From Nakaseomyces glabratus (lineage: Eukaryota; Ascomycota; Saccharomycetes; Saccharomycetales; Saccharomycetaceae): a DNA stretch of 64,000 nucleotides. Where the stretch lies: NCBI RefSeq assembly GCF_010111755.1, contig NC_088963.1, positions 868,001 through 932,000 on the forward strand. The letters run 5' to 3'. Shown piece by piece: positions 38,110 through 46,676 of the stretch. The notes beneath the pieces were generated by a model, which worked only from the letters and a program-made list of their open reading frames with translations, was not told the origin of the DNA and ran no database searches. The translations under genes and the position numbers were made by a program. Each line of letters begins with the position of its first letter. Positions within the stretch are counted from its first letter, which is position 1.

Positions 38110-39156
38110 TCAGTTCAACTTCTTTGGTTTTGGTGTAGGTTTACTGAAGACGCCCAGGTTCTCCAGGTGTCTTCTGACAAACTCGTATACTGTGAATGTA
38201 ACGGCTTGACCTGGAGCAACTCTCATCACTCTTGGGGTAATACCTTTGTAAAGAGCTCTGAAACCTTCTTCCTTTAACAATTGAGTACCAATGTGAGCAA
38301 TTCTCTTCCATCCAGATTCACCTTTGAAGCTAGTAGACTTATCCTTTTGTAGTCTAGTCTTGATAGTGTCCAGTGGAGCATTTGAAAATGGACCAATAGC
38401 ACCAGAGATCAAACCGATACAGGATGTTTCCCAAGATGGTAATGTTTCGGTACCGTGGTATTCCTGTAGGAACTCTCTCAACTTTGAGTAAACAGTAAAG
38501 TTAGCACCTTGGTTTGTGGCTTGTCTGGCAGCAGTTAAAGAAACACCTCTGTATAGAGCAGAGATACCTTCCTCCTTAATGATAGTGTAACCTGCTTGAA
38601 CGGCATTTGTATATTTTGGTTTGGCCAAGTCATGGTTAGGGTTTAAGTGCTGAGCCTGCAGTCTAATCTTAACAACTTCCATAGGGTTAACAACCAAGAC
38701 AGCTTCAGTGACACCAGCACCTACACCTGCGATGAAAGTGTTACTTGTGGAAACAACACCTGTTTGTTTGTCAGCCAGCAGAGTTCTGTAAAACTCATAG
38801 GAAGAAAATCTGATGGCCATCTTTGGGATAATACCGATGACAACGGCCCCTAGACCTTTATATAGGGCCAAAAACCCTTCTTGCGCATATATGTTTCTAC
38901 CGGTTCTAATGAATCCAGGTGGCTTAATAGCGGCAGTGGCATCACCACCACCGACAGTAGCAGTTGCAGCACCTCCAGCACCGCCAGCCATGCTTGCAAC
39001 TGCAGCAGCAGCGGGTGCCGCCTGTCTCTTGTAAATTTGCATCCGCACCTTTATAGTATCTAGTGGATGACAACACAGAGCTTCAAACAGACCGGCAGTA
39101 CCACCAGCCACCAGGTTCACAACTGGGTTAGAAGATTTCTTTTTAGAAGAGGACAT
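38110..39156 (-). CDS. SFC1: Mitochondrial succinate-fumarate carrier Sfc1
   Basis: A 348-residue inner-membrane carrier exchanging cytosolic succinate for matrix fumarate, needed to link the glyoxylate cycle to gluconeogenesis on ethanol or acetate. Three solute-carrier repeats are visible with signatures PLDTIKVRMQ (31-40), PMEVVKIRLQ and PLDTIKTRLQ. Compared with my recollection of S. cerevisiae Sfc1 (322 residues) the match is very close throughout, except for an Ala/Gly-rich insert at about 46-77 (APAAAAVASMAGGAGGAATA) between repeat helix 1 and KPPGFIRTGR. It is divergent from IME1 across 4.1 kb; S. cerevisiae has SFC1 (YJR095W) and IME1 (YJR094C) divergent with RPL43B between. Confidence 0.96.
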   Translation of the reverse strand: MSSSKKKSSNPVVNLVAGGTAGLFEALCCHPLDTIKVRMQIYKRQAAPAAAAVASMAGGAGGAATATVGGGDATAAIKPPGFIRTGRNIYAQEGFLALYKGLGAVVIGIIPKMAIRFSSYEFYRTLLADKQTGVVSTSNTFIAGVGAGVTEAVLVVNPMEVVKIRLQAQHLNPNHDLAKPKYTNAVQAGYTIIKEEGISALYRGVSLTAARQATNQGANFTVYSKLREFLQEYHGTETLPSWETSCIGLISGAIGPFSNAPLDTIKTRLQKDKSTSFKGESGWKRIAHIGTQLLKEEGFRALYKGITPRVMRVAPGQAVTFTVYEFVRRHLENLGVFSKPTPKPKKLN

Positions 39157-39665
39157 TTTATATTAGAATATTTCTTTGATTTTTTGTTTTGGGAATATAA
39201 GTAGTGTTATTCCTATTTTTTTTATTTATTGCTTAGTTGAGCTGTTCCAAAATTGATATTCTATACCGATTAATGTAAATCTTATACTTTGGATTTAGAC
39301 GTTATTTCAGGCACAGAGCAAGTCAGAATATTAAACTGTGTATTGGGTTCAGGGGCTAGAAAAGTATCTAAGCAATCGCACAAATAGGTTAATGGTTTTT
39401 TTTATCCCAGGTCATAAGGAGGGAAATCCAAGAAAGCAAATCATGTCCCTGGTATTTATACTTCAATGTTTGTCCACCTGTCTTCTTTCCACTTGCGCCT
39501 AAAGTTCCGACAGTAACCCATGAACAATCAATGTTACTGACTCGAGAGAGTGTTTTGCGTTAACATTCCAGGTCTTAGCATTGCTCAGTCCGAGTTTTCG
39601 ATTTGATCGATCACAATAGGGAAAAGGCTTGTTTTGGCCCGGCGGCCCTGGTAATTGCAAGGGAA

Positions 39666-40349
39666 AACCCTAAAAGCGTACCAGCATTTAGGGACCAATA
39701 GTATAGAGAAGTCTTAATGTGATTCTCACCCACAGAATAGGCCTGAAGACAAATCCACAAATCGCAATAGGCCTTTAAAAGGCCACAAACCCATCTCAAA
39801 CCCTATCCCAGTTATCTCATCCCAGTCCTGGAGACAAACCCTAACTACAAATGCATTTATCCAGCGACTTTGGCAAAAGCAAAAAAGCCCTAATTTCGTT
39901 CTCCAGTCATCCGTTCTCTAACTGAACGCCCCCCCCCCTCCCCCCACACAAAAGACCTAAATCCGATCAGATCTTTTTATCAGCTTAAGCGTACTTTTCT
40001 CAGCGGCTGTGGGAAAAGGGTAGGAAAGCCCTACGCTGTTACCCTACAAGCAGTCCCCATTAGACCGAGGTACTTATCAAAAAACCTATTGGTCCGATAA
40101 CTTCTCACTAGGATCCCCTTTTTTTATCTTTCTCCAGGTGATTTGTGTAGCGGTTTCTCACAAAGTGTGTAGAGAGCATCGCATTTGAAAATTAGGGTTT
40201 TAGGGAAGGGATGACTAAAAAACAAAATTGAAACCCTAAATGACCGGAGGAATGGAAACTTTCAAAAGCACTTTGAAGCTTAGAGTTTTGCGTACGCGCA
40301 TGAAAAGGAGTCTGTCAGAATTTAGTCATCCCACATCCCACAAACCCTA
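39666..40349. promoter_or_regulatory. Cluster of Tbf1-type motifs (ARCCCTA)
   Basis: Eight matches within 684 bp: 39666-39673, 39837-39844, 39886-39893, 40232-40239 and, on the minus strand, 40199-40192 are full ARCCCTAA; 39799-39805, 40027-40033 and 40343-40349 lack the last A. ARCCCTAA is the Tbf1 consensus found at snoRNA promoters in S. cerevisiae and at ribosomal-protein promoters in other yeasts. I roughly expect well under one ARCCCTA in this length. Confidence 0.6.
40056..40067 (+). promoter_or_regulatory. CSRE-like element between SFC1 and IME1
   Basis: CCCATTAGACCG fits the loose carbon-source-responsive element YCCRTTNRNCCG bound by Cat8/Sip4. A second near match lies on the minus strand at 40256-40244 (TCCATTCCTCCGG, one mismatch to the Sip4 site as I remember it). 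SFC1 is a known Cat8-dependent gene in S. cerevisiae. The sites are about 0.9-1.1 kb from SFC1, farther than usual. Confidence 0.4.
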
Positions 40350-41326
40350 GTCTACCGGGAGGGATTCAGAATAAGGGGCCATCGGGTCTTCGGAGTTTAT
40401 TTGAACAATCCCACCTATAGCTTCTTTCTCTACGTTTCCTTACTCGCACTGTCGCAATGTCGCACTGCACAAATTGTCTCTCCCCCCACACTCAATTTCT
40501 CTTCTCTTGCTCGAGCCTCAGGTCGGTGTCATAATGTTCTTCTAATATCCCTCTCTGACTATTGTGATCTATAATCTCAACGCTCAATGAAGCGGACGTG
40601 GGGTGGAGAGGAAAAGACAACACACGTCCGAGGATCCGGACGTTCATCTTGCTGTGTTGCTCAGTTTGAAACGTATCACCCTGATCCCAAATAAACAAAA
40701 ATTCACGAAAGTAATCCACCAATACGTATTTAACCTCGGATGAATGGATGACGGGATTCATTCCAAAGGCTGGTAAATCTTCTCCTGTGGGGGGGGGGGG
40801 AGGTATATGATTATACGGATAAATATTTCATGTGCACAACTTATGATTTGTCGTTAGTAGGTATTGTGTTAGCCGCGTATCACTTGACGTTTCATAAAAT
40901 ACAAAACGACCCAAATAATTATTTCGGGTACCGGATTCAGCCCCGTGTAAAGTACTTCTAGCAACACCCTACTTATATTAGTATCAGTAATTCAAAAGTA
41001 TAAGAAAGAGGCTGCACGCATGTTTCTAAGTTGTCTAGCCAACCAAACTTTAATGCGTACATTGCTTTCTTAGCACTACAATATAAGCTAGAGATTTATC
41101 AATACACGATTGCTGTACAATATTTTCTCAGTACAATATGTTTTTTTAATCTACTGCAATTTCAGAGCGTTATATTAATCTTGTGTCTTGTGCGGTATCT
41201 TGTCAGCATGTGCTCATGCTTACTAACAAATAATACATCTCGTATTAGATAGACAGAAAACACTACTATTATTAGTATGATCATTTCCCAATGCCGAATA
41301 AAATAAAGGAAAAGCAAATAAAAAAG

Positions 41327-41410
41327 ATGTCAACTGAGAAATTGGCGTACACATTACCCCCCTACCCAGACGCCACTGGGTTCCCCTACTACTATGCGTT
41401 TCAAACATAG
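41327..41410 (+). CDS. Candidate small ORF, 27 (or 39) codons, unknown
   Basis: An ATG-to-TAG frame of 27 codons in the SFC1-IME1 gap, preceded by an A-rich leader; an in-frame ATG at 41291 would extend it by 12 lysine-rich codons to 39. The peptide is aromatic and proline-rich (TLPPYPDATGFPYYYAFQT at its end) and its codons are GC-richer than the flanks. I do not recognise a family. It is too short for usual gene callers and could be a true microprotein, an element of a regulatory transcript or chance. Confidence 0.35.
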   Translation: MSTEKLAYTLPPYPDATGFPYYYAFQT

Positions 41411-42237
41411 CGCAAGTAGCGTCACAATGTGGTTACATCCTTTTATTTTTTCCTTGTTAGAACACTGCGCACAAATAGAACATCAATACAATTTCAAACT
41501 CTGAATTCTTGTTACACCTCTTACAGATCTTGCAGAATTACGTGTTTTGTACGCAAATCTCTTACGACCAGGCGCTGTATATAAACAAACATTAGCCGCC
41601 AACACCAGGCCATAAACCAAAAACAGCTCTATTTCCGAAAATTTTGTGTTTAGAATCTCACGCAGGAGATGTCGTTATGAAAAGGGACTTCTTTAACAAA
41701 TAGTTCTTGTATTTCTACTGCCGCTCTTCACAACAAAAGATTAATGGGTAACTGGTACGTGCTGTTCTAACAATTAATAAGAAAGACCAAAATACCTAAA
41801 AAAGGCTGCTCTATCTAATAATAGTTTAATTTCGGGTAGAACTCCTGCACGCATATTTTTTACTGCTAGAAGAATAGCCGCTCAGCCCCACAAACACCTC
41901 TGAAACAGATGTAAACTGGAGCACAGAAACACACGGAAAGCCTCGCCGCCGAAGAGATAAGTGTTTAAAAACTACTCTAAAAAATAACCGCACAAAACCT
42001 AATTATTTGTTAATTTGTTTTTGTTGAGTGGAGATAAGGACCCTTATTGTGGGCACGCCTCTCCACCTTTTCAAAGGCGGCTTTCTGTGCAATTAACCCT
42101 TTATCTTAAAAAAAAAAAGCATTAGCCGCTGCAGAGGTTTCTAACAATATACTTCCTTACCTTTCAATTGCTAAGTTGCATGCTGAGACATCTTTCACCG
42201 AATATTACCAATCTGGGCTTTGCCCTTTTCCTGATTG

Positions 42238-42245
42238 TATATAAA
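42238..42245 (+). promoter_or_regulatory. TATA box of IME1
   Basis: TATATAAA is a full TATA consensus, followed by a GGGGGG run. It is about 1.0 kb before the IME1 ATG. The 816 nt directly in front of the ATG contain no ATG at all, so transcription starting just below this box would give a leader of roughly 0.9 kb. Confidence 0.55.
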
Positions 42246-43256
42246 GGGGGGAGCATAAACTCTTCTTGGAATATATTTTTATTTTTTTCTCTATCTTCAA
42301 TACTAAAAAAGGTTTTTAACCATATCATTTTTGCTAAACTACTAATATATTATTTAAGAAAAAAAAGAGAGAGATTATAGCTTTTCTAACAATTATTTTT
42401 CTTCTCATATACCTGTTTTATTTTTTTTTTTGTTTATATGCCTACTCAATAAGTCGCCAATTCAATTTATTTTTTCTTTGCACACTATCCTGTTTCAGAA
42501 AAGCTGTCAAACCCAAGACAAAACAGGGACATAGCACACACGAACATCAAACAGTACACATTATATTTAATTCCTATACCCTAAGAAAAGGAATTCCGCT
42601 ATACTTTTTTCAAAAAAATATTTACAATACAAGCAAATTTTTTTCCAACATTGAAACTAATATTACCGCTTTATCCAACCCCTAGATAGTTACTTTTACC
42701 GTTGATTTCTTCTTTTATCATACATTCTCGCCTTCACTTTTGCTTTGTCTAATAGATAGAAATTGAAGCCCCATTACTGAATTTTTCTCAATACAAGGAT
42801 TTGATCTAGCCAAACACTGGTACTAAAATTCCTCGGTTTATACACTTAATAACAACACCAATTATCTAACGTCTTTTGCTGAAAGAAAAAAAAAACAAAA
42901 AGGAAATATTCAATACAACACTTACCAATAATCATTGTTCAATTCAATAGAAAATCTATATCAAAGATTTCCCAACGTAATTATTCAATTATTACATTGA
43001 AGAAAAATAACAACTGATAGTAATTGGCTTTTGTTAACATTACATCAAAAAAATATAAAAAATAATTATAAACCATCTTTTGAACTTTACAAATAAAACT
43101 GTCAATTTGATAATTTGGGTATACTTTTGGCGGCAAACGTAATTACAATCGAGCAAGTCTCAAAGATTTCCTTGAATATTATTCTGAAGTGAACTTAAAG
43201 GATTGATAAAACAGTAATAGATCAAGGAGTGTCTGAACATATCCGCTTTCTTAATT

Positions 43257-44615
43257 ATGAATAATAGTTGTCCAGGTGTCACGGAAAAGGACAAGTTTAT
43301 TATTAGGAGGAATCTGATATTATTTGATGAGGACGAAGAATTTAAAAGATTAACAGATATTCGCAGCTCATACATTCCACTTTCAAGGGCTATGCATAGT
43401 AGTAGCCCAAATTTTAAAGAGGCTAAGGTAGCTTCACGGGGTTGCAAAACTTATAGACAGTCTGAAGACATTAATGGAGATAACTCACACGAAATTAGTA
43501 CACTCAACAATTACTTTTTTGATGGCGGCAACCCTCATCCGACAACTAACAACACCATAAAACTAGCTACAAATTGGGATGACACGGACAAATATATTAA
43601 TTTTAGTGTTTGTGAGGAATTAACTCCCGTTACGGATTACAAAAATTGTATCATAGATCAGGACCCTTTATTATTGGCAGATTCGCCTCTAAATATGTCA
43701 GTTTCAACAGATATGATTGACAACGACCTAGGAAGCGCTTATTCAGAGCTTGACTTCCACAGTAACTATGATTTTGAAGACTACAGCATTTCCTATGATA
43801 ATAACTACAGAGGTGACTACTTCAACGACTCCACTGAAGATGTTTCTCCAAATTTCTCAAAATCTACAAATTATACTTCTAAACTTCCAATTGAAATCAT
43901 TCATACCCAGCCACATAAATTGATAAATCCAAAGATTTTATCAACTACTTTTGATATAGAGTTGTCATCCTTCATAAATGAAGAAACCTACCTTCTATCA
44001 TCAAAATATTCAGAAGCCTCTTCTTTCTCCTCAATCTTTTCATATGATATAGACAACATCCAAAATATTGCTTCCATAACAAACTCATCTGGTGAACTAA
44101 TGAAAGAAGCAAATTTTTGCAATGAACAAAATGAAAGAGACTCTGTTGTTACAATAAAATTGGAAACCAAGAACAATAAGAAAACCACCAAATATTCAAT
44201 AAAGAAAGAAACCCACTTTCCTATTCCCGATCAACATAAATTTAATGATAACATAGAGTATTACTATTATTTTGATCCTGATGAAGGAAACCCAATAATT
44301 CTACCTGAGTATCCCCCATTAAGAACCTATGAAGTATCAACAGGGTTCAAAAAGAAAAAACGAATAAATAAGGAACCCAAACCAGTGATAAAAACAAAAA
44401 AATCACAAGCAAATTCTTATGTCCACCGTACATCTAAGAATAGAATACGTAAGTCTAAGGATTCGAAGAGTAATAAGGAATTTTTTACTTCATTACTCTC
44501 AAAATTAGATAGATATTGCGTTAATGCCTACGGTAGACGCTCAAGAAACCAAGAATATTATGATAAAGTTAGGTTCCAGGAAATTTTGTATAAGTTCAGC
44601 AAGACCTATTTTTAA
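43257..44615 (+). CDS. IME1: Meiotic master regulator Ime1 (diverged orthologue)
   Basis: A 452-residue protein with no motif I can recognise alone; the call comes from position. In S. cerevisiae IME1 (YJR094C, 360 residues) lies between SFC1 and FIP1, as here, with the same strands and a very large promoter. Ime1 is an activator recruited by Ume6 to early meiotic genes after Rim11 phosphorylation. The sequence is Ser/Asn/Asp/Tyr-rich, with a Tyr-rich acidic central part (SNYDFEDYSISYDNNYRGDY) that could activate, a basic region at about 361-410 (KKKKRINKEPKPVIKTKK) and a compact basic-aromatic C-terminus (LLSKLDRYCVNAYGRRSRNQ) where the S. cerevisiae protein binds Rim11 and Ume6. Fast divergence is known for Ime1. 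Confidence 0.8.
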   Translation: MNNSCPGVTEKDKFIIRRNLILFDEDEEFKRLTDIRSSYIPLSRAMHSSSPNFKEAKVASRGCKTYRQSEDINGDNSHEISTLNNYFFDGGNPHPTTNNTIKLATNWDDTDKYINFSVCEELTPVTDYKNCIIDQDPLLLADSPLNMSVSTDMIDNDLGSAYSELDFHSNYDFEDYSISYDNNYRGDYFNDSTEDVSPNFSKSTNYTSKLPIEIIHTQPHKLINPKILSTTFDIELSSFINEETYLLSSKYSEASSFSSIFSYDIDNIQNIASITNSSGELMKEANFCNEQNERDSVVTIKLETKNNKKTTKYSIKKETHFPIPDQHKFNDNIEYYYYFDPDEGNPIILPEYPPLRTYEVSTGFKKKKRINKEPKPVIKTKKSQANSYVHRTSKNRIRKSKDSKSNKEFFTSLLSKLDRYCVNAYGRRSRNQEYYDKVRFQEILYKFSKTYF

Positions 44616-45357
44616 TTTTAAAGGCGCTGGTAAACTATAAAAAAACTCATCAATAGATAATAATTTTTAAACTGCCCTTTGTCTACTCTCAATTATACAG
44701 TTTTCTTCCCAATACCATTATGTGACTACAATTCCTAGAAATTTGTTGATTTTGAGATAATCGCATAAATCAAATATCAGAGTATAGGATGTTTGTGAAT
44801 ACAAGAATCTGATCATTTTATTTCATTTTTTTTTATATTTAGTCTTGCAGCATACTATGGGATAACCTGGGAAATTTTAAATTGGGTAAATCAGAATTAA
44901 AATTTTAATATCAAAATATTTGGACTTATAGTTTCGGTTCATTTCACGTTCTATTGTGCTGAAGTTAATTTGAACTTAGTTTAACTGATATTAATAGGCT
45001 ATATGTGGGTAATTTCTCTGTAGCAGCACTTCTAGAAATAGTGAGATGTATCTTGCCATTTTTCACTACAGCATCACTTTTCGCTTTTCGAACTGCAATT
45101 TTTATTTTATTCCAGTTTTTTTTTTTCCCTTTCGCTTTTGAAACAAAGGATCAGAAAGGTCAATTGCTAAAAACGATATCACAAATAATGAAGTGAATCA
45201 TACTGCAGGTAGTCAAGTACAATTCCTAGAGGTTTTCCCAGTCCATCAATTAATTATCCGAACTTTTAATTCTCAACCGTTATAGTATAGTAGTGGCGGT
45301 TTTTATAGAACTGAATCTCCATTTAACTTTCAATTGAAAAGAAACGACAACAACAAT
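44616..45357. promoter_or_regulatory. IME1-FIP1 intergenic region
   Basis: 742 bp of AT-rich DNA between tandem genes. A short hydrophobic frame at about 45005-45196 starts from a non-ATG codon and shows no family features. No named element recognised. Confidence 0.4.
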
Positions 45358-46341
45358 ATGAGCTCGAGTGAAGATGAGGATGACAAATTCCTATATGGTT
45401 CAGATAATGAAGAACCAAAAAATGAAAAGAAAAGACCAAGAGAAGCCGCTGAAGATGACAATGAAGGTCCTACAAGTGATAAGGTAGTAAGCCAACATAA
45501 TAATGATTTGAAAAGACCAAAGCTAGCGAAAGACTCTCTGGCAAATGCCAGCTCTGATGAAGAAGAAAGTGGCTCCGAAAGCGATTCAGACATCGAGTTC
45601 ATTATTAGTACAGGCCCTGATCCACATCGACTGGATTCTTCAACAGTACCAGGTAGTAATAATGCTATTGTGACGGTTTCTGAAGGTGCAAATGTAGGAG
45701 GAGAAACAATGTCAAAGAGCACAGCTACAGCCACGACGGCCGAGATATCCACATTAAATGCATTAGGTGACACTGAGGTTGCTGGAACTTCTGAGTTAGA
45801 TAACGAAACACTAGGTCCTGAAACAACAACTAAGAGCGGAACCTCTGCTGAGGGTATTGATTTAGATAAGGAAGGTTTGTATAATGACGAACCAGTGTCA
45901 ACCATTGATCCAGAAGTACTAAAAGAGAAACCATGGAGACAGCCCGGTGCGAACATATCCGATTATTTTAACTATGGATTTAATGAATATACATGGATGG
46001 AATACCTTCATAGACAGGAAAAACTAAGGCAAGAATACAACCCAAGAAGAATACTTATGGGTCTCATGACATTACAGCAACAGGGCAGGCTCGATCAGCC
46101 TCAAGGAGGACACCAGAGTATGCCTGATAATATGGCCATAAATAACCCACAACCTACTAATAACGATAACATGATGCATAAACCAACTCCACCGCTACCG
46201 AATTTCCCAATGCCTCCTATGTTTGGTGGATTCTCTCCTTTTATGCCACCTGGAATGATGGCACCTATGAACCGAATGCCGAATCAAAATCAAAACCAAG
46301 GCCAAAACCAGAACCAAAACCAAAACCAGCTAAGTAAGTGA
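45358..46341 (+). CDS. FIP1: Polyadenylation factor Fip1
   Basis: A 327-residue subunit of cleavage and polyadenylation factor, the same length as S. cerevisiae Fip1. It is a mostly disordered tether that binds poly(A) polymerase Pap1 and Yth1. The ATG at 45358 opens a strongly acidic N-terminus (SSSEDEDDKFLYGSDNEE); the frame reaches 8 codons higher only from TTG. The conserved Fip1 motif is at about 191-231 (KPWRQPGANISDYFNYGFNE, then TWMEYLHRQEKLRQEYNPRR). The C-terminus is Pro/Met-rich and ends in an Asn-Gln dipeptide repeat (46282-46329). Position matches YJR093C. Confidence 0.95.
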   Translation: MSSSEDEDDKFLYGSDNEEPKNEKKRPREAAEDDNEGPTSDKVVSQHNNDLKRPKLAKDSLANASSDEEESGSESDSDIEFIISTGPDPHRLDSSTVPGSNNAIVTVSEGANVGGETMSKSTATATTAEISTLNALGDTEVAGTSELDNETLGPETTTKSGTSAEGIDLDKEGLYNDEPVSTIDPEVLKEKPWRQPGANISDYFNYGFNEYTWMEYLHRQEKLRQEYNPRRILMGLMTLQQQGRLDQPQGGHQSMPDNMAINNPQPTNNDNMMHKPTPPLPNFPMPPMFGGFSPFMPPGMMAPMNRMPNQNQNQGQNQNQNQNQLSK

Positions 46342-46676
46342 ACATAACCCAATACTCCACATAATACATATCTGCTTGGGTAAATTAATAGCTGACCAAC
46401 TTTTGACATGTCAACTGGTAGGGAAATTTCTTTTCTTGTTAACAGAAATATATAATTTGCATAGAATCATTCATATCATCTGTTTACTATTTTTACGATA
46501 AATAATAAGGTCCAAATTTCAATTTTTCATATTAATATGTTGTATACAGTTAATCACATCGCCTGTTTATTAGCACACTATATTACCGAAATTATACAAT
46601 TATTAAAATATTAGTTATTGAGTTTATTAAGATATTTATTGTGATACTATGGTTTGATTAACACTCACGAAAGAAA
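46342..46676. terminator. FIP1-BUD4 convergent 3' region
   Basis: 335 bp between convergent stop codons, very AT-rich with TATATA and TTTATTA stretches suitable for 3'-end formation of both transcripts. No gene seen. Confidence 0.4.

Larger units (their letters stand above)
39157..43256. promoter_or_regulatory. SFC1-IME1 regulatory region (4.1 kb)
   Basis: A very long divergent intergenic region. From the SFC1 side: TATA box TATAAATA (minus) at 39460-39453; a cluster of eight ARCCCTA motifs at 39666-40349; 10-C and 12-G runs at 39929-39938 and 40789-40800; CSRE-like sites near 40056 and 40244. Middle: a small ORF at 41327-41410. IME1 side: TAGCCGC motifs at 40870, 41593, 41875 and 42123, TCGCCGCCGA at 41943-41952, TATA box TATATAAA at 42238-42245, then an almost ATG-free stretch to the IME1 start. 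S. cerevisiae IME1 also has one of the largest promoters in the genome. RPL43B is absent here. Confidence 0.7.

Noticed and set aside
41355..41395. Sequence ACCCAGACGCCACTG resembling the complement of the C. glabrata telomere repeat, a possible telomerase RNA template
   Set aside because: Two mismatches to the repeat as I remember it and no overlapping second repeat copy as a template needs; the stretch is better explained as part of the small ORF or chance.
39157..43256. Hidden RPL43 gene with an intron
   Set aside because: No frame with the expected CxxC zinc motifs or the basic N-terminus was found on either strand.
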